From CAZVIK01 sp964627045 (GTDB taxonomy: Bacteria; Acidobacteriota; Terriglobia; Bryobacterales; Bryobacteraceae), in contig CAZVIK010000246.1 in the NCBI GenBank assembly GCA_964627045.1, positions 1-5,455 on the forward strand: a stretch of DNA of 5,455 nt, given 5' to 3'. Both the position numbers and the translations under genes were made by a program. Below the pieces are notes generated by a model. The model saw nothing but the letters and a program-made list of their open reading frames with translations. It was not told the DNA's origin and did not search any database. Below, one piece after another: positions 1-5,193 of this stretch (position 1 is the first letter of the stretch; every line of letters begins with the position of its first letter).

Positions 1-304
1 CGACGCGCGCGGCCGCCCGTCCGATGCGGGCTCGGCAAAGATCCACCATGGCGGCGGCGCCGTCCACGGCCACGATGGTGGCGTGCGGAAAGGCGTCCAG
101 AACCCTCGCCGTGAGCATACCGGTGCCAACTCCCAGGTCCACGCATCGGACCGCCTCGGTGCGCGGCCACGGAAGTACCTCCAACAGCACATCGGCCATC
201 TTCGCGCGCAGTGGGTGCATGATCTCCATGTCGGCGTCGTAGGCGGCCACGCGCGCGGGGAGATCGTAGGCGCGAACGCTGTCGGGTGCGCTCCCGGTGC
301 TCAT
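1..304 (-). CDS. SAM-dependent class I methyltransferase, N-terminal part (runs off left edge)
   Basis: An open frame reads leftward from an ATG at 304-302 for 101 codons to the window edge without a stop, so the 3' part is missing. The product begins MSTGSAPDSVRAYDLPARV. Residues about 54-62 read VDLGVGTGM, the glycine-rich motif I that binds S-adenosylmethionine in Rossmann-fold methyltransferases. About 15 residues further on, IVAVDGAAAMV matches motif II, where the acidic residue contacts the ribose of SAM. The methyl acceptor cannot be predicted, because the substrate-binding half lies outside the window. The gene is divergent from the alpha/beta hydrolase that starts at 569. No Shine-Dalgarno sequence precedes the ATG; instead a TACAAT hexamer sits 6 bases upstream, so the message may be leaderless. 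Family assignment is secure; specific function is unknown. Confidence 0.85.
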   Translation of the reverse strand, partial: MSTGSAPDSVRAYDLPARVAAYDADMEIMHPLRAKMADVLLEVLPWPRTEAVRCVDLGVGTGMLTARVLDAFPHATIVAVDGAAAMVDLCRARIGRAAARV

Positions 305-568
305 AGGTGGATTGTAGCGAAAGGGTGCGGCGGCTCAGGCACTGCGCCGCCCCTTTGATGAAGGGACATCGGGACGAGTCTCGACGCGGCACGCGTGGGC
401 CCCGGCGCCACAACAGGACGGGTTCCACAAAAGAGGACGCCGACGGGAAGGCGGTGCAGCTGTTACCCAGTTTCAGGATAGCAGGATGAGTTACTGAAAA
501 CAAGACTAGATATTAATGCCGGGATGGGGTAGGATCGACGAGAAAACCAGAAACCGACGGGGTGCGGC
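305..568. other. Divergent intergenic region between methyltransferase and hydrolase
   Basis: These 264 bases separate two divergently transcribed genes, and I see no convincing gene in them. The right half is more AT-rich than its surroundings and should hold the hydrolase promoter, but no hexamer pair with good spacing stands out; TATTAA at 511-516 is a possible -10. The stretch 471-499 contains TTTCAG and its inverted copy CTGAAA, separated by 17 bases, and a CAGGAT direct repeat (474-479 and 482-487). No regulator gene is adjacent to support an operator. Confidence 0.4.
311..316 (-). promoter_or_regulatory. Candidate -10 box of the methyltransferase gene
   Basis: On the minus strand this reads TACAAT, five of six matches to TATAAT, and it ends 6 bases before the ATG at 304. 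A transcript started at the usual distance would begin at or next to the start codon. The -35 position (334-339, CCTGAG on the minus strand) is a poor match. This is inference from base matches only. Confidence 0.35.
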
Positions 569-1498
569 GTGGCCGAGTACGGAAGCGGGATGGACAATTC
601 ATTCGTCGATGAGATGGCGCGGAATGTGGGGCCGGCGGGGATCGATATCTGTTATCAGCGATTGGGGAATCCGGACGCCCCGCTGGTGCTGCTCATTATG
701 GGCGTGGCCGGGCAGTTGGTGAATTGGCCGGACGGATTCTGCATGGACCTCGCCGAGAGCGGGTTTCAGTTGATCCGCTTCGACAACCGCGACGCGGGGC
801 GCTCCACGCACATGACCGGTGCACCGGCCCCGGACCTGCCGGCGGCGCTCAGCGGCGACCTCTCCTCGGCCAGCTACACGCTTTCCGACATGGCCGCCGA
901 CGCCGTGGGGTTGCTCGACGCGGTGGGTTTCGAGAGGGCGCACGTGGTGGGCGCCTCGATGGGCGGCGCGATCGCGCAGATGATGGCGATTGAGCATCCG
1001 GCGAGGGTGCGGTCGCTCGTATCGATGATGGCGACGACGGGCGCGCCGGGCGTGGGGCAACCCGACCCGGAGGCGCTGAAGGCGGTGTTCGGCGGCGGGC
1101 CGGTCCAGACGCGTGAGCAGTACATCGAGATGGCGCTACGGGCGGCGCGGGCCGTAGGCTCGCCGGGGTATCCGGCGGATGAAGAGGAGACCGCCGCAAT
1201 ATGGGGACTGGCCTGGGACCGGGGACACGATCCGCTGGCGGCGGCGCGGCAGGGGATCGCGACGATTGCCACCGGGGACCGCACCGTACGGCTGCGCGCG
1301 GTGACGGCGCCGGCCCTGGTGATCCACGGGCTCGCCGACCGTATGTGCGACGTAAGCGGCGGCCGCGCGACCGCAGCGGCGATTCCGGGGGCGGAACTGG
1401 TGCTGATCGAAGGTTTGGGCCACAACCTGCCCCCCGGCGCGCGCCCCACGCTCGCCCGCCACATCGCTGAGTTCGTGTGGAAGGTGGAGGGAAGTTAG
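569..1498 (+). CDS. Alpha/beta hydrolase, RdmC/DnrP-like esterase family
   Basis: This encodes a 309-residue soluble alpha/beta-fold hydrolase, a usual length for the family. The oxyanion-hole strand is LLIMGVAGQ (about 41-49), followed by the FDNRDAGRS motif (71-79). The nucleophile elbow is GASMGG with Ser130. Asp257 in HGLADRMCD and His285 in GLGHNLP complete the catalytic triad, so the enzyme looks active. The IMG, FDNRDAGRS and WPD pattern resembles the aclacinomycin methylesterase (RdmC) group, but such proteins are widespread outside antibiotic clusters and the substrate here is unknown. No secretion signal is visible. The listed start is a GTG with GGGG 6 bases upstream; an ATG at 590 behind GGAAG is equally believable and would shorten the protein by 7 residues. 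The gene stands alone, divergent from the methyltransferase and convergent with the glycosidase. Confidence 0.92.
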   Translation: MAEYGSGMDNSFVDEMARNVGPAGIDICYQRLGNPDAPLVLLIMGVAGQLVNWPDGFCMDLAESGFQLIRFDNRDAGRSTHMTGAPAPDLPAALSGDLSSASYTLSDMAADAVGLLDAVGFERAHVVGASMGGAIAQMMAIEHPARVRSLVSMMATTGAPGVGQPDPEALKAVFGGGPVQTREQYIEMALRAARAVGSPGYPADEEETAAIWGLAWDRGHDPLAAARQGIATIATGDRTVRLRAVTAPALVIHGLADRMCDVSGGRATAAAIPGAELVLIEGLGHNLPPGARPTLARHIAEFVWKVEGS

Positions 1499-1505
1499 CC
1501 GGCGC

Positions 1506-1526
1506 GCAACCGGATTTGGCCGGTGC
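1506..1526. terminator. Weak hairpin between convergent genes
   Basis: ACCGG at 1509-1513 pairs with CCGGT at 1520-1524 around a 6-base loop; GC at 1506-1507 and GC at 1525-1526 extend it if A1508 bulges. It lies 8 bases after the hydrolase stop and before the end of the convergent glycosidase gene, where a terminator is expected. There is no T-run on either strand, so an intrinsic terminator is only a guess. Confidence 0.2.
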
Positions 1527-1566
1527 GGCGAGAGAGGCGAGGCACAGGCCGGGCTTCGTGGCACGC

Positions 1567-2997
1567 TCAGTTCGCGGAACCGGGTGCGCGGAAGCGCTGG
1601 GAGGCGTCCTCCAGCACCAGCACCCAGTCGTTGCCGGCGCCGGGCGTGCCCGGCGGCGTGAAGCGGCGGACGCCCTGGTTCGGGAACACTCCCAGCGGCC
1701 GGCGGCTTCCGTCGCGCGGGCTGTACCAATACCCTCGCACCCGCCGGCCGGAGATGACGCCCATGCGGATCTGAAACTCGCGGCCCGTGTAAGTGTACGC
1801 CAGTAAGTACGACTTACCGCGCGTTGCGATGACGTAATCGTACCGGCTGCCGTTCTCCCCTGCCACCAGCGTCTGGTCCGGAACGCGCTCGAAAAACGGG
1901 CGCGAAAGCATCAACCGCTTCAGGTATTGCATCTGGCCCGCGCCGGGATCGTGGATCGCCTCGTACCAGTAGTGGCGGACGCCGTAGTTGCCCTGGCCCG
2001 CGCCCGGCTTGTGCATCTGCATGACCGCGTTGTCGCCGTAGGTATGCCCGCAGGCCCCGGCGAAGACGGACCAGTAGGCGTAGCGGCGCGCGTCGGCGGC
2101 GGTCCAATAGGGTTGCGTGGGATCGTGCAGGCCCTGCGGGATGTTCTCATAGGATGGCTCACCGTCGAGCGTCGGCTTCGGCGGCTGCCTGGCGTAGTCC
2201 TCGGCGGCGAAGCGCCAGTTGTCTTCGCCGCGCCGCTCGGGCGTATCGTCCTGGTCGTAGCGGCGGTGGCCGGACTGGAACATGTTGAAGTCCAGCCACG
2301 CCTCGTTGTGAAACCAGCTCGACGACTGCGTGCGCCCGTAGGGGTGGAAGGTCACCAGGTGGCCGGGGTCGAACCGCTTCAGTGTTTCGCCCAGCGTCTT
2401 CCACACCTGCGTGTGATCGTCGCCGCGAAGGTCGCCCCCGTTGAGCCACACGATGTTGGGCTCGGCTCGATACCGCTCGGCCAGGAAGCGCGCGTACGCC
2501 GCCGCGTTGTCCGGATTGAGCCGCCCGCCTTTGACGACGCTGCCCCAGGCCGGGACCATGGCGAGGTAGATGCCCTTGCGCCCGGCCAGCCGCACCACCC
2601 AATCGACGTGATCCCAGTAGTCGTACTCGCCGGGCTTGGACGGACGGCTGCCGGGAGTCACCTTCGGGCGCGCCGGGTCGCCGTCGTGGAGCGCCGGACT
2701 GCCGTAGGCGTTGCGGTCCTCCGCGTCGTGCAGGGCCATCGCCTGGACCACATTGAAACCCTTGCGGCGGCGGTCTTCGAGGTAACGCTCGGCCTCGGCG
2801 CGGTCCAGGTTCTGAAACAGCAGCCAGCCGGTATCGCCGAGCCAGAAGAACGGACGGCCATCCTTGCGCTGAAGAAACCGTCCGTTTGGCGACACGGCGA
2901 GCGGCCCGGTGCGCGACTGGGCCGCGCCCACTCCCGGCGTGCACAGCCCCGCCAGCAGCGCACCCGCCACGGCCAATACCCCGCCGCAAAGCGTCAA
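1567..2997 (-). CDS. Secreted glycoside hydrolase, GH140-like (DUF4038, collagen-binding-like C-terminal domain)
   Basis: The 476-residue product (from the TTG start) opens with a hydrophobic signal segment, about residues 2-20, with a likely cleavage after GAA at about 26, so it should be exported. The (beta/alpha)8-like DUF4038 domain covers about 40-375, with the family-typical FFWLGDTGW (50-58) and GFNVVQAMAL (80-89). The characterised GH140 member BT1012 releases apiose from rhamnogalacturonan II using one Asp and one Glu; candidate equivalents are Asp189 in NGGDLRGDD and Glu280 in LDGEPSYE. The last 100 residues resemble the putative collagen-binding domain often found in these enzymes. 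Substrate is inferred: plant-type polysaccharide, not necessarily apiose. The same frame is open to a GTG at 3090, but the TTG at 2997 has GGAGGA 4 bases upstream and begins directly at the signal segment. The n-region lacks basic residues, which is a weakness of this choice. No sugar transporter or other glycosidase lies nearby. Confidence 0.88.
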   Translation of the reverse strand: MTLCGGVLAVAGALLAGLCTPGVGAAQSRTGPLAVSPNGRFLQRKDGRPFFWLGDTGWLLFQNLDRAEAERYLEDRRRKGFNVVQAMALHDAEDRNAYGSPALHDGDPARPKVTPGSRPSKPGEYDYWDHVDWVVRLAGRKGIYLAMVPAWGSVVKGGRLNPDNAAAYARFLAERYRAEPNIVWLNGGDLRGDDHTQVWKTLGETLKRFDPGHLVTFHPYGRTQSSSWFHNEAWLDFNMFQSGHRRYDQDDTPERRGEDNWRFAAEDYARQPPKPTLDGEPSYENIPQGLHDPTQPYWTAADARRYAYWSVFAGACGHTYGDNAVMQMHKPGAGQGNYGVRHYWYEAIHDPGAGQMQYLKRLMLSRPFFERVPDQTLVAGENGSRYDYVIATRGKSYLLAYTYTGREFQIRMGVISGRRVRGYWYSPRDGSRRPLGVFPNQGVRRFTPPGTPGAGNDWVLVLEDASQRFRAPGSAN

Positions 2998-3001
2998 AAC
3001 G

Positions 3002-3007
3002 TCCTCC
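3002..3007 (-). promoter_or_regulatory. Ribosome binding site deciding the TTG start of the glycosidase
   Basis: On the minus strand this reads GGAGGA, a near-perfect Shine-Dalgarno sequence, with CGTT between it and the TTG at 2997-2995. The upstream GTG alternatives at 3090 and 3087 have only AGGTGG nearby and would add a charged 31-residue extension in front of the signal segment. Confidence 0.55.
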
Positions 3008-3101
3008 AATCGCGTTGGCGCCTCGGACCGAACACCGCGCAACGCCGAGTCTCCCTGCGGCCGGCCGTGCGCATCGTACCGCCACACCACCGCCCACCTG
3101 A

Positions 3102-3115
3102 CTGAGCTTATCGAA
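3102..3115. repeat. REP-like intergenic motif (CTGAGCTTATCGAA)
   Basis: CTGAGCTTATCGAA closely resembles the CTGAGCTTGTCGAA motif that I recognise as recurring many times between genes in several GC-rich bacteria, differing by one base. It is flanked by short complementary arms: CGCCC at 3091-3095 with GGGCG at 3117-3121, or CACCT at 3095-3099 with AGGTG at 3122-3126. Only one copy occurs in the window, so its repetitive nature rests on recognition and not on anything counted here. Confidence 0.35.
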
Positions 3116-3159
3116 CGGGCGAGGTGAGGGGAAAGGGGGACGCCTCCGGGACGGCGGAC

Positions 3160-3175
3160 TCACGCAAGGGCGTGA
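3160..3175. terminator. Perfect 6-bp hairpin after the remnant frame
   Basis: TCACGC and GCGTGA form a perfect 6-base-pair stem around a 4-base loop. On the minus strand the hairpin starts 9 bases after the stop codon of the remnant frame at 3185, a position suited to a terminator, but no T-run follows. Two copies of CCGGGAC (3146-3152 and 3177-3183) flank it. Its role is uncertain. Confidence 0.25.
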
Positions 3176-3184
3176 ACCGGGACC

Positions 3185-3307
3185 CTAATCGCGTTCGCCG
3201 TGCGCGTCGTTGAAGTCCGCATACTGCGATCCCTCCAACCGGCTGATGTCGGGTACGCTGGCCGCTCCAAACTGAACGCTCCCATCTGAAGTGAGATCAA
3301 GCCGCAC
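3185..3307 (-). pseudogene. Short protein-like frame, probable 3' remnant of an unidentified gene
   Basis: On the minus strand a frame ending in TAG at 3187-3185 encodes a coding-looking tail: LDLTSDGSVQFG, then VPDISRLEGSQYADFND, then AHGERD. A GTG at 3307 would give 40 residues, but no Shine-Dalgarno sequence precedes it. The frame is open a little further upstream (DNVPGSILPV) and into the tRNA gene, where it meets a TAA in the variable arm, so a longer gene cannot exist here. Third codon positions lean towards G or C, most clearly in the last ten codons. I do not recognise the family. Either it is the end of a gene truncated near the tRNA 3' end, or it is a very small real gene, or chance. 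Confidence 0.35.
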
Positions 3308-3341
3308 AGGCAGAATCGAACCGGGAACGTTATCTGAGCTC

Positions 3342-3435
<94 letters not shown>

Positions 3436-3497
3436 GCGGCATTTGGTGGGTCGATTTAGATCGTATCACAACAGGCCCGCGTCCGCCCACATGCCGC

Positions 3498-3511
3498 CGC
3501 CCGGCCGGGCG
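3498..3511. repeat. Perfect 14-bp GC palindrome after the nitroreductase gene
   Basis: CGCCCGGCCGGGCG reads the same on both strands. It lies 7 bases downstream of the nitroreductase stop and upstream of the tRNA. As RNA it could form a 5-base-pair stem with a GGCC loop, but no T-run follows, so a terminator function is weakly supported. Confidence 0.3.
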
Positions 3512-3518
3512 CGCCACG

Positions 3519-4301
3519 CTACAGCCACTGCGCGCTCAGCGGCCGGCGCGGAGGAACGCCGCGATACTTGTACAACGGCTCGCCCAGCATCAGCGCGCCG
3601 CGCACGGTGTAGCCTTCGGGAACCGCCAGCAACTCGCGCAGCGGCGCGTGCATCGCCGCCGCGCGCGTCAGAAACCCCGCCCAGCAGACGCCGATGCCGC
3701 GCGCCACGGCCGCCAGTTCCATGTAGGTCAGGGCGATGGAGCAATCAAGGACGCCCCATTCGTAATCCGAGGGCGTCAGCGCCAGCACCGCCGTCGGCGC
3801 GCCGCGCATGATCGGATCGTAACCGCCGTCCCAACGCTCCACCAGGGACATCCAGAAGCCGCCGGCACGCAACCACTCGATCGTTTCCGCCGCCAGCCCG
3901 CGCACCTTGGCCGGATCGTCCACCACGATCCAGTGCAGCCGCTGCGAATTGGTGGCCGTCGGCGCGCGGCGAGCCACCTCCAGCAGCGCCTCCAACGTCT
4001 CCCGGCCGAGCGGCCGGTCCTTGAATTCCCGGATCGACCGGCGGCCGATCATCAAGCCATCCAGCACCGCGGGCGATGGCAACTCGGCGGGCATCGGGAG
4101 CATCGGCTCGTCCGGCAACCCGTGGTGCGTGAGCGCGCCATGCGGGCACACCGCCACACAGTGCCCGCACAGAATGCAGTTTCCGCCCGGCGTCTCCTCG
4201 GGCGAACCCGTGGCCGCCCGCCGGATCGCTCCCGAAGGGCACACCGACACGCACAATCCGTCCTGCCTGCAAAGTTCCGCATCTACCACGACCTGGCTCA
4301 C
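3519..4301 (-). CDS. Ferredoxin-nitroreductase fusion (4Fe-4S domain plus FMN nitroreductase)
   Basis: The 260-residue cytoplasmic protein joins an N-terminal dicluster ferredoxin (about 1-60) to an FMN-dependent nitroreductase (about 80-255). Such fusions are expected to pass electrons from iron-sulfur clusters to FMN and reduce nitro, quinone or similar compounds; the natural substrate is unknown. The second cluster motif is complete: Cys42, Cys45, Cys48, Cys52-Pro. The first is C-R-Q-D-G-L-C-V-S-V-C-P, with Cys11, Cys17 and Cys21 but Asp14 where the second cysteine is expected. Nitroreductase hallmarks are RRSIREF (87-93), RRAPTATNSQ (111-120, FMN phosphate region) and GIGVCWAGF (202-210). 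The start is a GTG with GGAGGAA 9 bases upstream. The gene is divergent from imuA across a 121-base gap, and tRNA-Ser follows on the same strand. Confidence 0.92.
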   Translation of the reverse strand: MSQVVVDAELCRQDGLCVSVCPSGAIRRAATGSPEETPGGNCILCGHCVAVCPHGALTHHGLPDEPMLPMPAELPSPAVLDGLMIGRRSIREFKDRPLGRETLEALLEVARRAPTATNSQRLHWIVVDDPAKVRGLAAETIEWLRAGGFWMSLVERWDGGYDPIMRGAPTAVLALTPSDYEWGVLDCSIALTYMELAAVARGIGVCWAGFLTRAAAMHAPLRELLAVPEGYTVRGALMLGEPLYKYRGVPPRRPLSAQWL

Positions 4302-4337
4302 GACCGTCGCTTCCTCCGTAAATTGGGGTGACTTTCT

Positions 4338-4346
4338 ACTCTAGCA
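4338..4346 (-). promoter_or_regulatory. Candidate extended -10 promoter of the nitroreductase gene
   Basis: On the minus strand this reads TGCTAGAGT: an extended -10 TG followed by a hexamer with four of six matches to TATAAT. A transcript would start near 4331 and give a leader of about 30 bases containing the GGAGGAA ribosome binding site. The -35 position (AAGCGG) does not match, which is tolerated with an extended -10. Confidence 0.35.
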
Positions 4347-4385
4347 GGGTCGCGCACCCCCCGCTTTTTCGATCTTGAAAATGGC

Positions 4386-4400
4386 GAACAAAAGGCGAAT
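4386..4400 (+). promoter_or_regulatory. Candidate LexA (SOS) operator upstream of imuA
   Basis: GAAC-N7-GAAT lies 22 bases before the imuA ATG, and the wider unit GGCGAA repeats at 4383-4388 and 4394-4399 with an 11-base period, one helical turn. The known LexA box of Alphaproteobacteria is the direct repeat GTTC-N7-GTTC, which reads GAAC-N7-GAAC on the other strand, so this site differs at one base of eight. It lies between the -35 and -10 positions of the proposed promoter, where a bound repressor would block transcription. imuA-imuB cassettes are commonly LexA targets. Confidence 0.45.
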
Positions 4401-4404
4401 CTTG

Positions 4405-4413
4405 TGCTATCCT
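4405..4413 (+). promoter_or_regulatory. Candidate extended -10 promoter of imuA-imuB
   Basis: TGCTATCCT is an extended -10 (TG, one base, then TATCCT with four of six consensus matches). With a 17-base spacer the -35 is CGAACA, three of six. The transcript would begin only a few bases before the ATG at 4423. An alternative -35, TTGAAA at 4375-4380, is a better hexamer but lies too far from this -10. Confidence 0.35.
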
Positions 4414-4422
4414 GAAGCTGCC

Positions 4423-5190
4423 ATGAGCAGCCCGATTCCATCCCCGGCGGCCACCATCCCGGACCGCGCGCACCTGCTGCGACAGCAGGTGGACCACCTT
4501 CTGGCCGGACGGCGGCGTCTTTCGAAAACTATCTCTATTTCCAATGAGATAGATGCCGGGCTTCCCTGGCGCGGCTTGCCCCTGGGCTGCGTGCACCAGG
4601 CCGGTGGACCGGCGCTGGCAGGCGGAATCGCCTTCGCCTCTCTGCTGGCGGCGCGCATCCCTTCGGCCACGGGCGAAATCGTTTATGCCGCTCCCGGGCG
4701 CGGCCTGCATCCCCTGGGCCTGCTGCCCTATGGCGTCCGGCCGGAGCGTTTGATCCAGGTCACCGCGCGCCGCACCCAGGACCTGGCCTGGGCCGTGCTC
4801 GAAGCCCTGCGTTGTCCGCAGGTTAGCGGGGTTCTGGCGGTGCTGCGGGCGGCGGACCTGACCCTTTGCCGCCGCTTCCAACTGGCGGCGGAGGAAAACG
4901 GCACCACCGGCTTTCTCTTATATGAGGAAGTTTCCCCGGCCGCCGCCGCTTCGGTGGCGTCGGTCATCACGCGCTGGCGGATCGCTTCCCTACAAGCGCC
5001 ACCGGGATCGGCCTTCGGGGAGCCTTGCTGGGAGATCGATCTCGCCTATTGCCGCGGCGGGCAGCCGGGCCATTGGACCATGGCGTGGCGCAACGGCCGG
5101 CTGGAGCCGCTGCGGACGGCTCCGGCGGCGATGCCGGCCAAGCCCGCGCAGCGCGTGCGCTTTTCTCCGGCCGGCAGGATGGCGGGATGA
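4423..5190 (+). CDS. imuA: ImuA, RecA-like accessory protein of the SOS mutasome
   Basis: The 255-residue protein matches ImuA, a RecA/SulA-like protein of the imuA-imuB-dnaE2 mutagenesis cassette that supports error-prone translesion synthesis after DNA damage. Features include the opening helix with LLRQQVDHLL (18-27), then IDAGLPWRGLPLGCVHQ (43-59), which aligns with the family pattern of LDxxLPxGGLPxGxxxE. The core GLHPLGLLPYGVRPERLI (94-111) and the segment TARRTQDLAWAVLEALR (114-130), followed by VSGVLAVL, are typical of ImuA and RecA-like strands. The Walker A position (GGPALAGGI) has no GKT, so ATP binding of the RecA kind looks doubtful. The ATG at 4423 is preferred over an in-frame TTG at 4375, which would overlap the proposed LexA site and promoter. 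Only a weak GAAG precedes it. The stop is 3 bases before imuB. Confidence 0.85.
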   Translation: MSSPIPSPAATIPDRAHLLRQQVDHLLAGRRRLSKTISISNEIDAGLPWRGLPLGCVHQAGGPALAGGIAFASLLAARIPSATGEIVYAAPGRGLHPLGLLPYGVRPERLIQVTARRTQDLAWAVLEALRCPQVSGVLAVLRAADLTLCRRFQLAAEENGTTGFLLYEEVSPAAAASVASVITRWRIASLQAPPGSAFGEPCWEIDLAYCRGGQPGHWTMAWRNGRLEPLRTAPAAMPAKPAQRVRFSPAGRMAG

Positions 5191-5193
5191 GCC

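Larger units (their letters stand above)
2998..3341. other. Gene-poor gap between glycosidase and tRNA-Ser
   Basis: About 340 bases carry no complete gene. From left to right the region holds the glycosidase ribosome binding site, a possible 5' extension of that gene (to 3090), a REP-like motif at 3102-3115, a perfect small hairpin at 3160-3175 flanked by direct repeats, and a short minus-strand frame at 3185-3307 that looks like a gene remnant. I found no clear promoter for the glycosidase. The presence of debris downstream of a tRNA gene is typical of places where inserted DNA has come and gone, but no integrase or attachment-site duplicate is visible here. Confidence 0.5.

Noticed and set aside
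874..1464. A 196-residue minus-strand frame opposite the alpha/beta hydrolase
   Set aside because: The plus strand carries the complete catalytic triad and family motifs; the antisense frame has no recognisable features.
1927..3105. A 392-residue open frame on the plus strand opposite the glycosidase
   Set aside because: It is the antisense shadow of a well-supported glycosidase gene in GC-rich DNA; the peptide has low-complexity Ala/Val/Arg composition and no recognisable domain.
2159..3163. A 334-residue minus-strand frame overlapping the glycosidase gene in another frame
   Set aside because: Arg/Gly/Pro/Ala-rich shadow translation of the same DNA; the true frame contains the DUF4038 motifs.
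3436..3480. A tRNA-Ser promoter (TACGAT and TCTAAAT on the minus strand)
   Set aside because: Neither hexamer has a matching -35 at proper spacing, and the tRNA may be read from the nitroreductase promoter.
3648..4331. A 227-residue plus-strand frame opposite the nitroreductase
   Set aside because: Arg/His-rich composition without domains; the minus-strand frame has iron-sulfur and FMN motifs, so this is a shadow.
4347..4370. A terminator in the divergent region (GGGT/ACCC stem followed by a T-run at 4365-4369)
   Set aside because: The stem is only 4 base pairs, several bases separate it from the T-run, and there is no gene ending there to terminate.
4375..4422. An upstream TTG start adding 16 residues to ImuA
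   Set aside because: There is no ribosome binding site, and the extension would run through the proposed LexA site and -10 box; ATG at 4423 fits ImuA N-termini better.
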